Assembly (NCBI GenBank): GCA_938031175.1 | Contig: CALHGZ010000004.1 | Coordinates: forward strand, 193,635 to 257,634 | Reading direction: 5' to 3' | Length of the DNA stretch: 64,000 bases | Source: Candidatus Kapaibacterium sp. | GTDB lineage: Bacteria; Bacteroidota; Ignavibacteria; Kapaibacteriales; UBA2268 | Shown here: one piece after another, positions 17,375-27,381 of the stretch | Layout of the letters: the number at the start of each line of letters is the position of its first letter | How positions within the stretch are numbered: position 1 is the first letter of the stretch | Notes under the pieces: generated by a model | What the model saw: the letters and a program-made list of their open reading frames with translations, nothing else | What the model was told of the DNA's origin: nothing | Databases searched by the model: none | Position numbers and translations under genes: made by a program

Positions 17375-19678
17375 ATGAAGATTAGGTTTAAATTATATAC
17401 AAATAGTCCTTGGATTTTTGTCATTGCTTTTGCAATGGGGATATTTGTGTTAATAATTTTATATCTTCTGCCTTTGCCTAAACTCAAAGGTTATTCCAAG
17501 GAGATATACTCACTCGAAGGTGAACTATTGGCAGTATATTTGTCTGAGGATGATAAGTGGCGTATGCAATTAACTATAGATGAAGTAACACCGGATTTTA
17601 TAAAAGCAATTTTATATAAAGAAGATAAATGGTTTTATTATCATTTCGGAATAAATCCTATTGCACTAGCAAAAGCTTTTTTTAGCAATATTTTTTCTGG
17701 TAATAAGAGGTCAGGTGCATCAACAATAACAATGCAACTGGCAAGAATGATGAAATATTCTAAAAGAAATTATTGGAATAAGTTCAAAGAAATGTTACTT
17801 GCAATACAGCTTGAATTACATTTTTCAAAAAATGAGATACTCGAACTTTATTTAAACTATCTTCCGATGGGCGGTAATATAGAGGGTGTCAAAGCTGCAT
17901 CTTACATATATTTTGGGCGTTCACCTGCCAAATTAAGTTTATCGCAAGCAATTACATTGATGATAATACCAAATAATCCAAATAAATTGAGATTAGACAG
18001 AAATTCCAATTTAGCATATAGAGTGCGTGATAAATGGATAAATAAATTTATGAAAAGTGGGATCTTCCCTAAAAAAGATTTAGAATTGACTATAATGGAG
18101 GATTTACCGGATAAAAGGATCAATTTTGAAATTAAAGCACCACATTTTTGTCGAAGAGTAAAAATGATGAGTAAGAATAATATCATTAAAAGTACACTTG
18201 AATTAGCAAAACAGCGCAAGGTAGAAGACCTTTTAAAAAATCATATCAATAAATTAAAATTGAAAAATATCACAAATGGTTCAGTATTAGTAATAGATAA
18301 CCATAATCATTCGGTATCAGTGTATTGTGGTTCAGCTGATTTTGAGGATAAATTAGCAAATGGAGAGGTTGACGGGGTAATTTCGCTTCGCTCACCAGGA
18401 TCAACATTGAAAAGTGGTTTATTTGCATATGCTTTCGATATGGGGTTACTTACTCCTAAGATGAAGCTTTTGGATATACCGACGGATTTCGATGCTTATA
18501 TTCCGGAAAATTTTTCGATGGAATTCAATGGAGAAGTTGCTGCTGAGGATGCACTTAAGCAATCTCTTAATATTCCTTCGATTCGTCTTTTACGAAAGGT
18601 TGGATTAAATGAATTTATCGATCATCTCTCTAAATCCTCATTTTTAGACATTTCCAAAAGGAAAAATGAGTTAGGCTTATCATTAATTGTGGGTGGTTGT
18701 GCAGTAACATTGGAACAATTAACGAATTATTATTCTTCATTTGCAAGTTCTGGAAATTTGTTTGAATTAAATTATATACAAGGTATTAACAAAACATTTA
18801 AAACAATATTTCGGGCGGGAACGGTTTATATTTTGAGCCAGATCCTTTCGGATAACACACGGAGCGATTTCCCAACAGAATTATTGGATTGGACACGTTT
18901 ACCGAGAATTGCATGGAAAACTGGTACATCTAGTGGTAAACGAGATTCCTGGGCAATAGGTTATAATACCCATTACACCGTCGGTGTATGGCTTGGGAAT
19001 TTCGATGGGAAGGGATCACCTCACTTAGTAGCTTCTGAAACCGCTGTACCTTTATTATTTTCTATTTTTAATGCTATTGATTATGGGAATAAAGAATGGT
19101 TCGAAAAACCTGAAACAGTTTCGCAAAGATATGTTTGTTCTGAAACAGGCTTGCTACCTACTGATGATTGTAAGCATTTGATTTATGATTATTATATAAT
19201 CGGCATTAGTCATAATAAAACCTGTGATTTATATCGTAAAATCTATACTGATAGTTTAGAGACTGTACAATATTGTACTGGTTGCTTGCCGGATAAGGGA
19301 TACAAAATCGTAAATTATCCATTTTATGAACCGGAATTATTAGCCTGGTATATTACAAAGGGATTAAGAGTCAAGTTCCCGCCACGTCATAACACAAATT
19401 GCCCTCATATTGCTTCGGGTTTGTCGCCAAACATAATTTCTCCATCGGAGAGCTGGGAATATTTTATTGATAAAAATGTAAATCAGGAAATTATGTTACA
19501 AGCATTTTCAGAATCTGGAATTTTCAGGCATTATTGGTACATTGATGATAAATTTTTTGCATCAGCTGAACCCGGAGAAAAGTTATTTTTTCTGCCAAAG
19601 AGTACCAAACATAAAATAAGCTGTTTAGACGATAGGGGTAGAATATCGTCTATATCGATTAAAATATCATATTATTGA
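17375..19678 (+). CDS. pbpC: Penicillin-binding protein 1C (bifunctional glycosyltransferase/transpeptidase)
   Basis: 767 residues from ATG 17375. One N-terminal membrane helix (~10-33). GT51 glycosyltransferase domain at ~50-220 with EDKWFYYHFGINP (catalytic Glu) and RSGASTITMQLARM. Transpeptidase domain at ~280-550 with SPGSTLKSG (active-site Ser of STLK), QSLN (SxN) and WKTGTSSGKRD (KTG). The C-terminal BiPBP_C-like domain from ~690 is typical of PBP1C. It polymerises lipid II and can cross-link peptides. Divergent from the dapB/rlpA operon, which also serves the wall. Gamma-carbonic anhydrase follows after 18 bases. Confidence 0.93.
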   Translation: MKIRFKLYTNSPWIFVIAFAMGIFVLIILYLLPLPKLKGYSKEIYSLEGELLAVYLSEDDKWRMQLTIDEVTPDFIKAILYKEDKWFYYHFGINPIALAKAFFSNIFSGNKRSGASTITMQLARMMKYSKRNYWNKFKEMLLAIQLELHFSKNEILELYLNYLPMGGNIEGVKAASYIYFGRSPAKLSLSQAITLMIIPNNPNKLRLDRNSNLAYRVRDKWINKFMKSGIFPKKDLELTIMEDLPDKRINFEIKAPHFCRRVKMMSKNNIIKSTLELAKQRKVEDLLKNHINKLKLKNITNGSVLVIDNHNHSVSVYCGSADFEDKLANGEVDGVISLRSPGSTLKSGLFAYAFDMGLLTPKMKLLDIPTDFDAYIPENFSMEFNGEVAAEDALKQSLNIPSIRLLRKVGLNEFIDHLSKSSFLDISKRKNELGLSLIVGGCAVTLEQLTNYYSSFASSGNLFELNYIQGINKTFKTIFRAGTVYILSQILSDNTRSDFPTELLDWTRLPRIAWKTGTSSGKRDSWAIGYNTHYTVGVWLGNFDGKGSPHLVASETAVPLLFSIFNAIDYGNKEWFEKPETVSQRYVCSETGLLPTDDCKHLIYDYYIIGISHNKTCDLYRKIYTDSLETVQYCTGCLPDKGYKIVNYPFYEPELLAWYITKGLRVKFPPRHNTNCPHIASGLSPNIISPSESWEYFIDKNVNQEIMLQAFSESGIFRHYWYIDDKFFASAEPGEKLFFLPKSTKHKISCLDDRGRISSISIKISYY

Positions 19679-19696
19679 CAAAAGGAATTGATTGAT

Positions 19697-20248
19697 ATGA
19701 AGTTAGAAACAGGAAATAATGCTTCAATAATAACATACAAAGGAATTACTCCAAAGATTCATTCATCAGTTTTTTTATGCGAAGGTGTAAGGATAATTGG
19801 AGATGTAGAAATAGGTAGAGATTCGTCTGTATGGTATAATACAGTTATACGTGGCGATGTACATTATATAAAAATTGGTGAGCGTACAAATATACAAGAT
19901 CAATCAATGCTACACGTTACCAATGGCTTATTCCCATTAAACATTGGTAACGGTGTATTAATAGGTCATTCAGTAACTCTACACGGTGCAACATTAATGG
20001 ATAGTTGTTTAATTGGCATAGGAGCGATTGTTTTAGATGGCGCTATTATAAAATCCAATTCTATAGTTGCTGCGGGGGCTTTGGTAAAAGAAGGATTTGT
20101 TGTGCCAGAAGGTGTACTTGTCGCAGGTTTGCCCGCTAAAATTATTAGAGATCTAAAATTGGAAGAAATCGAAAAAATTAAGATGATGGTTGATAGATAT
20201 GTTGGGTATGTAGCCGAATATCGTGCTCAACTTAAAAGTAATAAATAA
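19697..20248 (+). CDS. Gamma-class carbonic anhydrase-like hexapeptide protein
   Basis: 183 residues from ATG 19697 (AAAGGA at 19681-19686 is ten bases upstream; an in-frame TTG at 19688 is too close to it). A left-handed beta helix made of hexapeptide repeats covers most of the protein. The three zinc His of this family are visible: MLHVTNG, then IGHSVTLHGA. 'SVWYNTVIRGDVHYIKIGERTNIQDQ' style blocks match YrdA/CaiE/gamma-CA proteins. Many members have weak or unknown carbonic anhydrase activity, so the reaction is uncertain. First of three same-strand genes followed by yicC and rqcH. Confidence 0.88.
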   Translation: MKLETGNNASIITYKGITPKIHSSVFLCEGVRIIGDVEIGRDSSVWYNTVIRGDVHYIKIGERTNIQDQSMLHVTNGLFPLNIGNGVLIGHSVTLHGATLMDSCLIGIGAIVLDGAIIKSNSIVAAGALVKEGFVVPEGVLVAGLPAKIIRDLKLEEIEKIKMMVDRYVGYVAEYRAQLKSNK

Positions 20249-20313
20249 ATTACATTTCAAAGACTGTTGTTTTTTGGTTAAATTTGAATTTTTTCTACTC
20301 TCAGGATCCAATT

Positions 20314-21189
20314 ATGTTAATTAGTATGACCGGATTTAGTAAATCCGAAGCTAAAATTGACAGTACAAGCGTTACAGTTGAAATTAAGAGCTTTAACGGA
20401 AGATACCTCGAAATTAATTGTAAATTACCAAAATTACTGTCCCATAAAGAATTTGAAATTAGGGAAATGATCAGGAACAAGTTTGTACGAGGGAATATAA
20501 CTGTAACAATAAATTTTAATTCGGATACATTTATTGCGCCGCTTTCATTAAATGAATCGGCTATAGTGGATTGCTACAAACAACTCAATTTAATAAAATC
20601 AAAATTAAAAATCAAAGAACCAATTAATTTTGAGCATTTGTTATATTTTTCAAATTATTTTATTTCTAAAGAAGAAGATTCTATCTCCGAATCTTTATGG
20701 GTTGTGATTAAGAAAGCCTTGACTGAGAGCATCAATCAATTGGACAAAATGAGAAGAAAGGAAGGTCGAGAAATTGAAAAGGATTTAAAGAAAAGAATGA
20801 AAGTTATAAAAAATTTAGTTTCAAAAGTTGATGAGCTCGGAATAAAGCGAATACCGGAGGAACGAGAAAAATTACGATATCGGATAGCTCAATTATTCGA
20901 AAGCGATGAAATTGACGAACAGCGGTTGCAAATGGAAATGGTGCTTTTAGCTGATAAGCTTGATATTTCTGAGGAATGTGTCCGATTAAATTCACATATA
21001 AAGTTTTTCTTCGATTCTTTAAACGAAGATGAATCGCCCGGACGTAAAATTAATTTCCTTTTGCAAGAAATGCTAAGAGAAATAAATACAATAGGTTCTA
21101 AAGCAAGCGATGCTAACATTTCTCAGTTAGTAGTAAAAATGAAGGATGAATTGGAACGAATTCGTGAGCAAATTCAAAATATTGAGTAA
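20314..21189 (+). CDS. YicC/YloC-family endoribonuclease
   Basis: 291 residues from ATG 20314; the family begins MxxSMTGFG and here reads MLISMTGFSKSEA, so the in-frame TTG at 20284 is rejected. CAGGA lies eight bases before. 'VEIKSFNGRYLEINCKLP' and the C-terminal SPGRKINFLLQEMLREINT followed by GSKASDANI are the two family blocks. YicC of E. coli and YloC of Bacillus have RNase activity in recent work. It lies 23 bases before the NFACT gene. In many genomes yicC precedes gmk; here it does not. Confidence 0.92.
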   Translation: MLISMTGFSKSEAKIDSTSVTVEIKSFNGRYLEINCKLPKLLSHKEFEIREMIRNKFVRGNITVTINFNSDTFIAPLSLNESAIVDCYKQLNLIKSKLKIKEPINFEHLLYFSNYFISKEEDSISESLWVVIKKALTESINQLDKMRRKEGREIEKDLKKRMKVIKNLVSKVDELGIKRIPEEREKLRYRIAQLFESDEIDEQRLQMEMVLLADKLDISEECVRLNSHIKFFFDSLNEDESPGRKINFLLQEMLREINTIGSKASDANISQLVVKMKDELERIREQIQNIE

Positions 21190-21212
21190 TTATTCCTGAA
21201 AGGATAAATGTC

Positions 21213-22823
21213 GTGCTTCGACATTATTATACACTTTTCAAACTTGTTGAATCATTCAAAAGTTTAATAGGCTCAACTGTTGAAGAATGCTTCTCGCAAG
21301 AAAAAAATTCAGTGATTTTGAAATTTTCCTCAGAAAACTTGAGTCGCTATCTAATTTTTAACTCAAGTCCTATTTTTGGCTGTATTTATTTAGCCGATGA
21401 ATTAAGTAAAGCTCATAAAAATATAGCAAATATTTTCCCTGAAATAATCGGCGAAGTACTGCAAAGTGTTCGGCTGGATAAAATTGATAGAATAATAGAA
21501 TTTGAATTCATTTACACCAAAGTATATGTTACACTGTTCGGTGGGAGTCGGAATAATTTTATTATTGCTGATATTAGAAATAGGATTATCAATGCATTAA
21601 ATTTAAAGAAACAAGAAAAAGGTAGATTATTTGAAACAGAACACAAACGAATTGTGGAATTCGATGAATTATCTAAAGAAATGGATTTATATTCAGCCAT
21701 TTCTAAATGGGGTATTCATTTAGGGAGACATTATACAGATGAATTTATACAGCGGTATAATTTGAATCCACAATTAAAAATTTGCAATTTAGGGGAAAAT
21801 GAAGTTAAGCAGATTAAACAATTTCTGGTAGCATTCAGAGAAATATGTATTAATTCGAAAAAATATTACATTCTTTCAAATAATAATAATGAAAAGCTCC
21901 TTTCCCTTATTCCTTTGCACAATTATCCAGTGATTATAAATGAATATGATGATATTAATAAAGCTGTTCATCGGCGTTTTATACAAATTGTTAGTGAAAG
22001 ATCTTTAAACAATATAAAAAATAAGATCTTGACTGATTTGAAGCGCAAAATAAAAAAATTGGGAAATGCGATTGAGGAAAGTAAAAATTTTGATGAAATT
22101 TTAAAAACAGCCGAAATATATAGATTCTATGCTGACTTGTTGATTTCGCATCCTGAAAATAAAAAAAAATTCGGGCAGGAAATTCAAATCACCGACTGGG
22201 AAGGTAGATCAACAAGAATACTTCTTGATGATAAGTTAAATTTAATTGATAATGCTGGCCGTTATTATAAAAAAGCAAAAAAATTGCTAAATGAAGTTGA
22301 ATTTAAAAGGAAACGTTTACCAATAATCGAAGAAGAATTGAAAAATTTGATTGAACAAATCTCAGTAATAGAAAATTGCAAAAATATCAGGGAATTGCGA
22401 AAATACATGAAAAGCCAAAAAATTGAGAACAAGATTGAAAAACCCGAGCAACTTATTAAATTCAGGAAATTTGAGCTTGGCAGCGGTTACACTTTGTATG
22501 TAGGTAAGAGTGCTGCTAATAATGATGAATTAACCATGAAATTTGCTAAACCAAATGACTATTGGTTTCATGCTCGAGGTTTCGGTGGGTCTCATTGCGT
22601 TTTGAAGCAAGATTCAAAAGATACACCTCCGAAAGATATAATAATTAAAGCTGCCGAAATTGCTGCATATTATTCAAAAGGTAGGAAAGCTAAGTATGTT
22701 CCTGTGGCTTATACACAAAAGAAATATGTCAGGAAACCGAAGGGAGCTGATGTTGGTACAGTTATTATTGATAAGGAACAAGTAATAATGGTGCAACCAC
22801 GTTTACCGGATTTATTAAATTAG
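21213..22823 (+). CDS. rqcH: RqcH/Rqc2-like NFACT protein (ribosome rescue, C-terminal tailing)
   Basis: 536 residues from GTG 21213, with AAAGGA eight bases before. NFACT-N domain at ~1-200 contains KIDRII with Asp92-Arg93, which line up with the Asp-Arg pair of Bacillus RqcH needed for alanine tailing. A helical/coiled-coil middle part covers ~250-400. The NFACT-R (DUF814) domain is at ~410-536: 'YTLYVGKSAANNDELTMK', 'DYWFHARGFGGSHCVLK' and a C-terminal GTVIIDKEQVIMVQP. RqcH binds the stalled 50S subunit with peptidyl-tRNA and adds Ala to mark the chain for decay. Shorter than Bacillus RqcH (~570). No other RQC factor is nearby. Confidence 0.88.
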   Translation: MLRHYYTLFKLVESFKSLIGSTVEECFSQEKNSVILKFSSENLSRYLIFNSSPIFGCIYLADELSKAHKNIANIFPEIIGEVLQSVRLDKIDRIIEFEFIYTKVYVTLFGGSRNNFIIADIRNRIINALNLKKQEKGRLFETEHKRIVEFDELSKEMDLYSAISKWGIHLGRHYTDEFIQRYNLNPQLKICNLGENEVKQIKQFLVAFREICINSKKYYILSNNNNEKLLSLIPLHNYPVIINEYDDINKAVHRRFIQIVSERSLNNIKNKILTDLKRKIKKLGNAIEESKNFDEILKTAEIYRFYADLLISHPENKKKFGQEIQITDWEGRSTRILLDDKLNLIDNAGRYYKKAKKLLNEVEFKRKRLPIIEEELKNLIEQISVIENCKNIRELRKYMKSQKIENKIEKPEQLIKFRKFELGSGYTLYVGKSAANNDELTMKFAKPNDYWFHARGFGGSHCVLKQDSKDTPPKDIIIKAAEIAAYYSKGRKAKYVPVAYTQKKYVRKPKGADVGTVIIDKEQVIMVQPRLPDLLN

Positions 22824-23017
22824 TTTTGGTATGAGCATTATTTTGAGAAAAATTTTCAATGCAACAATGATTTTTTGGGATTGTGATTTTTGATTTTAAG
22901 ATCTGGATTTGTAAAAAATATTTTCTTCAATTAGTTTATATTCACCTAATTTCTATATACAATAATTTTTTTATAATTATTTCCTTGGAAATGTAAACAA
23001 ATAAAAGGCACAAAGAA

Positions 23018-24352
23018 TTGCCAACTTATCCAGCTATAGCATTAGTTGATTGTAATAATTTTTATGCATCTTGCGAGCGTGTATTTAATCCAAAATTGCA
23101 AGGCAAGCCTGTAGTTGTATTGTCGAATAATGATGGAGTGATAGTTGCAGCTTCTGAAGAGGCGAAAAAACTTGGTTTAGCTTGGCAACCTTATTTTAAA
23201 GTAAAAGAGCTTATTGAAAAATATGATGTTCAGGTGTTTTCATCGAATTATGCTCTTTATGGTGATATGTCACATCGCGTTATGACAATTTTAGAACGTT
23301 TTACACCGGATGTTGAAGTTTATTCTATAGATGAGGCATTTTTAAGTTTTGTGGGATTTGATGAATCTAAATTAACAGATTACTGCAGGCAAATAAAAGA
23401 GACAGTGGCACGCTGGGTAGGTATTCCTGTTTCAATAGGCATAGCCCGAACAAAAACATTAGCAAAGCTAGCTAATAAACGAGCTAAGAAGAATCCAGAT
23501 TACGGTGGTGTTCTGAATTTAATTGATGATCCAGATTTTATTCAGCATTTGAAAGAGACCGATGTCTCTGATGTATGGGGTGTCGGTAGACAATATACTA
23601 ATTTGCTGTATCGTAATGGGATCAAAAATGCATATGATTTATCCCGAGCTAATCACAAGTGGATAAAAAAACATATGACCGTTATGGGATTGCGTACTGT
23701 TTATGAACTAAACGGTATTCCTTGCATTACAATGGAATACGAGCCAGCAACGAAAAAGGCAATAGTTTCATCACGATCCTTTGGTAAGCCCGTTACAACT
23801 TTAGATGAGATAAAAGAGGCTGTTTCAACATATACGAGTAGAGCAGCTGTCAAAATGAGAATTCAAAAATCCGCAGCAAAACTTTTGTCAGTATTTTTGA
23901 GAACAAATCCCTTCAAAGATATTCCCCAGTATCATAACGGTTGCTTGGTTGAGCTACCGGTTCCAACAGATTCTACAACGGAGCTGATATCCTATGCAAT
24001 GAAAGCAGTTGAGCAGATTTTCAAATCTGGATATGAATATAATAAAGCTGGTGTGATGCTGACAGATTTTGTACCATACGACCGTTTACAACTTTCTCTT
24101 TTCGATACCGAAAACAGGATAAAAATGGCAAAAATCACAGAGATAATGGATCAGATTAATAGGGAATTTGGTGCTGATACATTATTCTATGCCAGTTGCG
24201 GAGTTGAAAGAGAATGGCAAATGCATCGAGATATGAAATCGCCTCACTATACAACAAAATGGGAAGATTTACCGAATGTCAATGCTGGTCAAATGGCTAT
24301 TTATCAACAAGAAAAAATTGATTTCTTTAAAGTCAAGCCATTAAAAGATTAA
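23018..24352 (+). CDS. umuC: Y-family DNA polymerase, UmuC-like (translesion synthesis)
   Basis: 444 residues from TTG 23018; no upstream ATG fits and the protein opens right before the polymerase signature. [16 protein letters not shown] holds the first catalytic Asp. '[11 protein letters not shown]' carries the Asp-Glu of the active site, '[23 protein letters not shown]' is the fingers block, and [18 protein letters not shown] is the helix-hairpin-helix. A little-finger domain and a UmuC-type C-terminal extension (DUF4113-like, ~390-440) follow. It bypasses DNA lesions. No umuD gene is adjacent, and I see no clear LexA-type palindrome in the 194 bases upstream. Confidence 0.92.
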   Translation: MPTYPAIALVDCNNFYASCERVFNPKLQGKPVVVLSNNDGVIVAASEEAKKLGLAWQPYFKVKELIEKYDVQVFSSNYALYGDMSHRVMTILERFTPDVEVYSIDEAFLSFVGFDESKLTDYCRQIKETVARWVGIPVSIGIARTKTLAKLANKRAKKNPDYGGVLNLIDDPDFIQHLKETDVSDVWGVGRQYTNLLYRNGIKNAYDLSRANHKWIKKHMTVMGLRTVYELNGIPCITMEYEPATKKAIVSSRSFGKPVTTLDEIKEAVSTYTSRAAVKMRIQKSAAKLLSVFLRTNPFKDIPQYHNGCLVELPVPTDSTTELISYAMKAVEQIFKSGYEYNKAGVMLTDFVPYDRLQLSLFDTENRIKMAKITEIMDQINREFGADTLFYASCGVEREWQMHRDMKSPHYTTKWEDLPNVNAGQMAIYQQEKIDFFKVKPLKD

Positions 24353-24440
24353 GTTTTGAATAATTTTGGGTTTCAAGAATTGTTTTTAAATATTATTTAG
24401 ATTATATTGAAATAGTTTATACATATCAATCAGATTTTCG

Positions 24441-27332
24441 ATGGGAAAAAGAATTATTTTAATATTATTATTTACCTGCATATTTAAATCTACAGCAGTT
24501 CACAGTGATGAAGAGCAAAAAGCACGAGATTTTTTCCGAAGAGCCAAGGAAGTAGCCCATCCACCTATTGATAAATCACAATTGGAGTTAACCAAAATAC
24601 CATTGATTCAATCCGAACAAAAACGATTATTTTTGAATGTTGCTACAAGTGTTGATGAAGGAGGAGTTGATATAACCCAAAATGAGTCATCAATTGCAGT
24701 AAACCCAAAGAATCCAATGAATTTAATTGCCTCTGCAGTGGATTATAGGGATAATTCAGCGACTTGGGTTTATGTATCTTCTGATGGTGGACGCAGTTGG
24801 GTAAATAAAAATCTTGGTAGGGCTTTCCCCGGCTGGCGATGTAGCAATGATCCATCAGTAGCCTTTGATGCCGATGGAGTGGGATATCTTGTTTATGGGG
24901 GGTTTGGAGAAATTAGCTCAGATACTACCGTTTTATTCGGTGAAAATGGGGTGTTTATTGCTCGCTCATTTGATGAAGGGAAAACTTGGGAAGCACATAT
25001 CCCGATTATCTTACATCGAGGTAAACAAACCCTCGACTCAACTTTTGAAGATAAATATTATATTTCGGTAGATTTATCTCCGAAATCTCCGTATTTTAAT
25101 TATTTATATGTACCTTGGAAACGTGTGACACCTCGCGATTCGGCAACTCAAATAGTTATATCAAGATCTACAGATAAAGGTAAAACCTGGAGTCAACCGG
25201 TAGCAGTCAGTCAACGTTTACCAGGAAGTTCCGAGGATACAACATATGGACAAAGCTTTCCACTTGCAACAACCGGTCCTAATGGTGAATTATATGTTGT
25301 TTGGAATCATGGTATTGAGCATGGGGTTGGTTTTGCAAAGTCAACCGATGGAGGAAAGACTTTTTCAGAGCCAAGGATAATTCATAGATATAATATATTC
25401 GGGGAGACACGTTTACTACCGGGTCAGGGTTGGCGTCATTCAGTTAAAGGGCGTGTGCGTGCTGAAACTTACCCTTCGATTGTATGCGATATTACTGGAG
25501 GTGAACGTAACGGGTACTTATATTTAACTTGGGCTGGAGATAGAATCCCAAATATTTATTTCTCATATTCAAGTAATCAAGGGGAAACTTGGAGCAAACC
25601 AATAATTATTCATTCTGATACTACAAATGACCAGTTCTGGCAGTGGATATCAATTGATCCAAAAAATGGGGATTTAGCTGTTATGTATTTGGATAGTAGA
25701 AATGATCCAGATAATATAATGATTGAAACTTATGTCAGCTATTCATCCGATGGTGGTAAAACTTGGATTGACAGGTGTGTATCAGACCTAAGTCATGATT
25801 TACGACTCAATCCATTTCGAGGAAATTCTTTTGCAGGTGATTACAGTGGTAATGCGTTTTATGATGGTATTATCTATCCATCATGGGTAGATATGAGAAA
25901 TGCTGTTGTAAATATTACTGATAATGATGTTTATGCAGCAATAGTTAATACACGAGCACCAAATCCCCCAAAAAATTTTAAAGTAAAAATTAATGCCCAA
26001 AATCCGCAAGTTCTTGATTTATCATGGAATTCACCTACTGAAAGAGCTTTTGGTCAAAAATTAGAACCAGATGATTTTAAATATATTTTAAAAAGAGATA
26101 ATAAGTTTATAGCCATACTTGAGTCTTCAATAAATAACTATAAAGATGAAAATTTATCCCCATATCAGTTTTATACTTACGAGATCGCTTCTTTTTCCGA
26201 AAAAGATACGAGTATTTTTGTCAGCTCAAGTGCTTATGCTGGAGGTTCCAACATTCCATCCAAGCCAGTCATTTTAACAATTAATGGTGATGCTGAGCGG
26301 AACATTAAATTGAAAATTAAAATACCAACTATGAGAGTTGATAATGAAACCCAAATTGTTAAATTAAAACAATTGGAAATTTATAGGGATTTCGAGCTTC
26401 TGAAAATTTTGGATTTAAAACAAAGTGATACCGGCAGTGTAATAATTTTTGATGATAAATTGCCGGAAGATGGATATTACAGATATCAAGCGAGGATTAA
26501 TGAGGATTTAAGTGAATTCGGTTTTGGAATGCAACAAAGTGAGCTTAGCAATCTTGTTTACTCTTTTACAGGTCCGATTAATGAGGAACTGATAGAGAAT
26601 TTCGATAGTCCTCAAATAAAAAAGTATTATAGAACAGAGCATTGGTCCATTACAAACAAATTTTACCATAGTCAGCCGTTTTCCCTATCATTAAGTAAAG
26701 ATGGTGCTTATGGTCCAAGTTGGCGTGATACGATACTATTATTTCCATTACGATCAATTAGTAATTCCAATTTTTACTTGAATTTTTGGCATGCTGCAAT
26801 TATCCAGCCAAGGGATACGGCATTTGTTGAATTTAGTACAAATGGAGGTATTCAATGGGAGCTAATTGATGTTTTTGATAAAACACGTTATGAACCATGG
26901 GGAGATGGAGAGTTGAATCAGAATGATTGGAAATTTGAATCATTTTCTATTCCCTCAATAGAAGAAGATACTATATATATCAGGTTCAGATTTGCTTCAG
27001 ATTTTTTCAAGCATGATATGGGTTGGTTTATTGATGACATTAACATTTATAATTTTGTATCCGTATCAGCTGATGAAGTGCCTAAACCATTGATCTATCC
27101 AAATCCTGCAATGGATTATCTTAATGTTGCTATATTTGGACAGCTTAAATCCGATTTTCATATCTCAATGTATAACATTTTAGGTGATAAAATTAAAAAT
27201 ATCAATTTAAAGGAATTTATTGATAAGCCGGTCTTAATTAATATTTCTGAACTACCGGTTGGTATTTACATTTTGAAAATTACTGATGAAATGGGATATA
27301 TTTATACGGACAAATTTGTTAAAATGAAATAA
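24441..27332 (+). CDS. Secreted BNR/sialidase-like repeat protein with T9SS sorting tail
   Basis: 963 residues; signal peptide ~1-22. Residues ~75-500 form a beta-propeller with repeated Asp-box motifs (SSDGGRSW, SFDEGKTWE, STDKGKTWSQ, STDGGKTF, SSNQGETWSK, SSDGGKTWID). Fibronectin-III-like regions follow at ~510-700. Residues ~700-860 resemble a jelly-roll (MAM-like) module. The last ~80 residues, opening YPNPAMDYLNV and containing LPVGIYILKI, are a T9SS type A sorting domain. The Asp boxes alone do not prove sialidase activity; catalytic Arg/Tyr/Glu positions were not identified. It is likely exported over the outer membrane and attached or released. Confidence 0.85.
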   Translation: MGKRIILILLFTCIFKSTAVHSDEEQKARDFFRRAKEVAHPPIDKSQLELTKIPLIQSEQKRLFLNVATSVDEGGVDITQNESSIAVNPKNPMNLIASAVDYRDNSATWVYVSSDGGRSWVNKNLGRAFPGWRCSNDPSVAFDADGVGYLVYGGFGEISSDTTVLFGENGVFIARSFDEGKTWEAHIPIILHRGKQTLDSTFEDKYYISVDLSPKSPYFNYLYVPWKRVTPRDSATQIVISRSTDKGKTWSQPVAVSQRLPGSSEDTTYGQSFPLATTGPNGELYVVWNHGIEHGVGFAKSTDGGKTFSEPRIIHRYNIFGETRLLPGQGWRHSVKGRVRAETYPSIVCDITGGERNGYLYLTWAGDRIPNIYFSYSSNQGETWSKPIIIHSDTTNDQFWQWISIDPKNGDLAVMYLDSRNDPDNIMIETYVSYSSDGGKTWIDRCVSDLSHDLRLNPFRGNSFAGDYSGNAFYDGIIYPSWVDMRNAVVNITDNDVYAAIVNTRAPNPPKNFKVKINAQNPQVLDLSWNSPTERAFGQKLEPDDFKYILKRDNKFIAILESSINNYKDENLSPYQFYTYEIASFSEKDTSIFVSSSAYAGGSNIPSKPVILTINGDAERNIKLKIKIPTMRVDNETQIVKLKQLEIYRDFELLKILDLKQSDTGSVIIFDDKLPEDGYYRYQARINEDLSEFGFGMQQSELSNLVYSFTGPINEELIENFDSPQIKKYYRTEHWSITNKFYHSQPFSLSLSKDGAYGPSWRDTILLFPLRSISNSNFYLNFWHAAIIQPRDTAFVEFSTNGGIQWELIDVFDKTRYEPWGDGELNQNDWKFESFSIPSIEEDTIYIRFRFASDFFKHDMGWFIDDINIYNFVSVSADEVPKPLIYPNPAMDYLNVAIFGQLKSDFHISMYNILGDKIKNINLKEFIDKPVLINISELPVGIYILKITDEMGYIYTDKFVKMK

Positions 27333-27337
27333 AATGT

Positions 27338-27369
27338 GCCGGTACAGCCATAATTAAGCTTGTACCGGC
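27338..27369. terminator. Bidirectional hairpin between convergent genes
   Basis: GCCGGTACA (27338-27346) pairs perfectly with TGTACCGGC (27361-27369) across a 14-base loop. It is GC-rich in an AT-rich setting and sits between the stop of the BNR gene and the stop of the TonB receptor gene. The T tracts on either side are weak, so it may act on both strands without a classical U run. Confidence 0.65.
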
Positions 27370-27381
27370 TCTATATTCATC

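Noticed and set aside
22824-23017. Possible LexA/SOS box before the umuC-like gene
   Set aside because: No convincing palindrome was found in the 194 bases.
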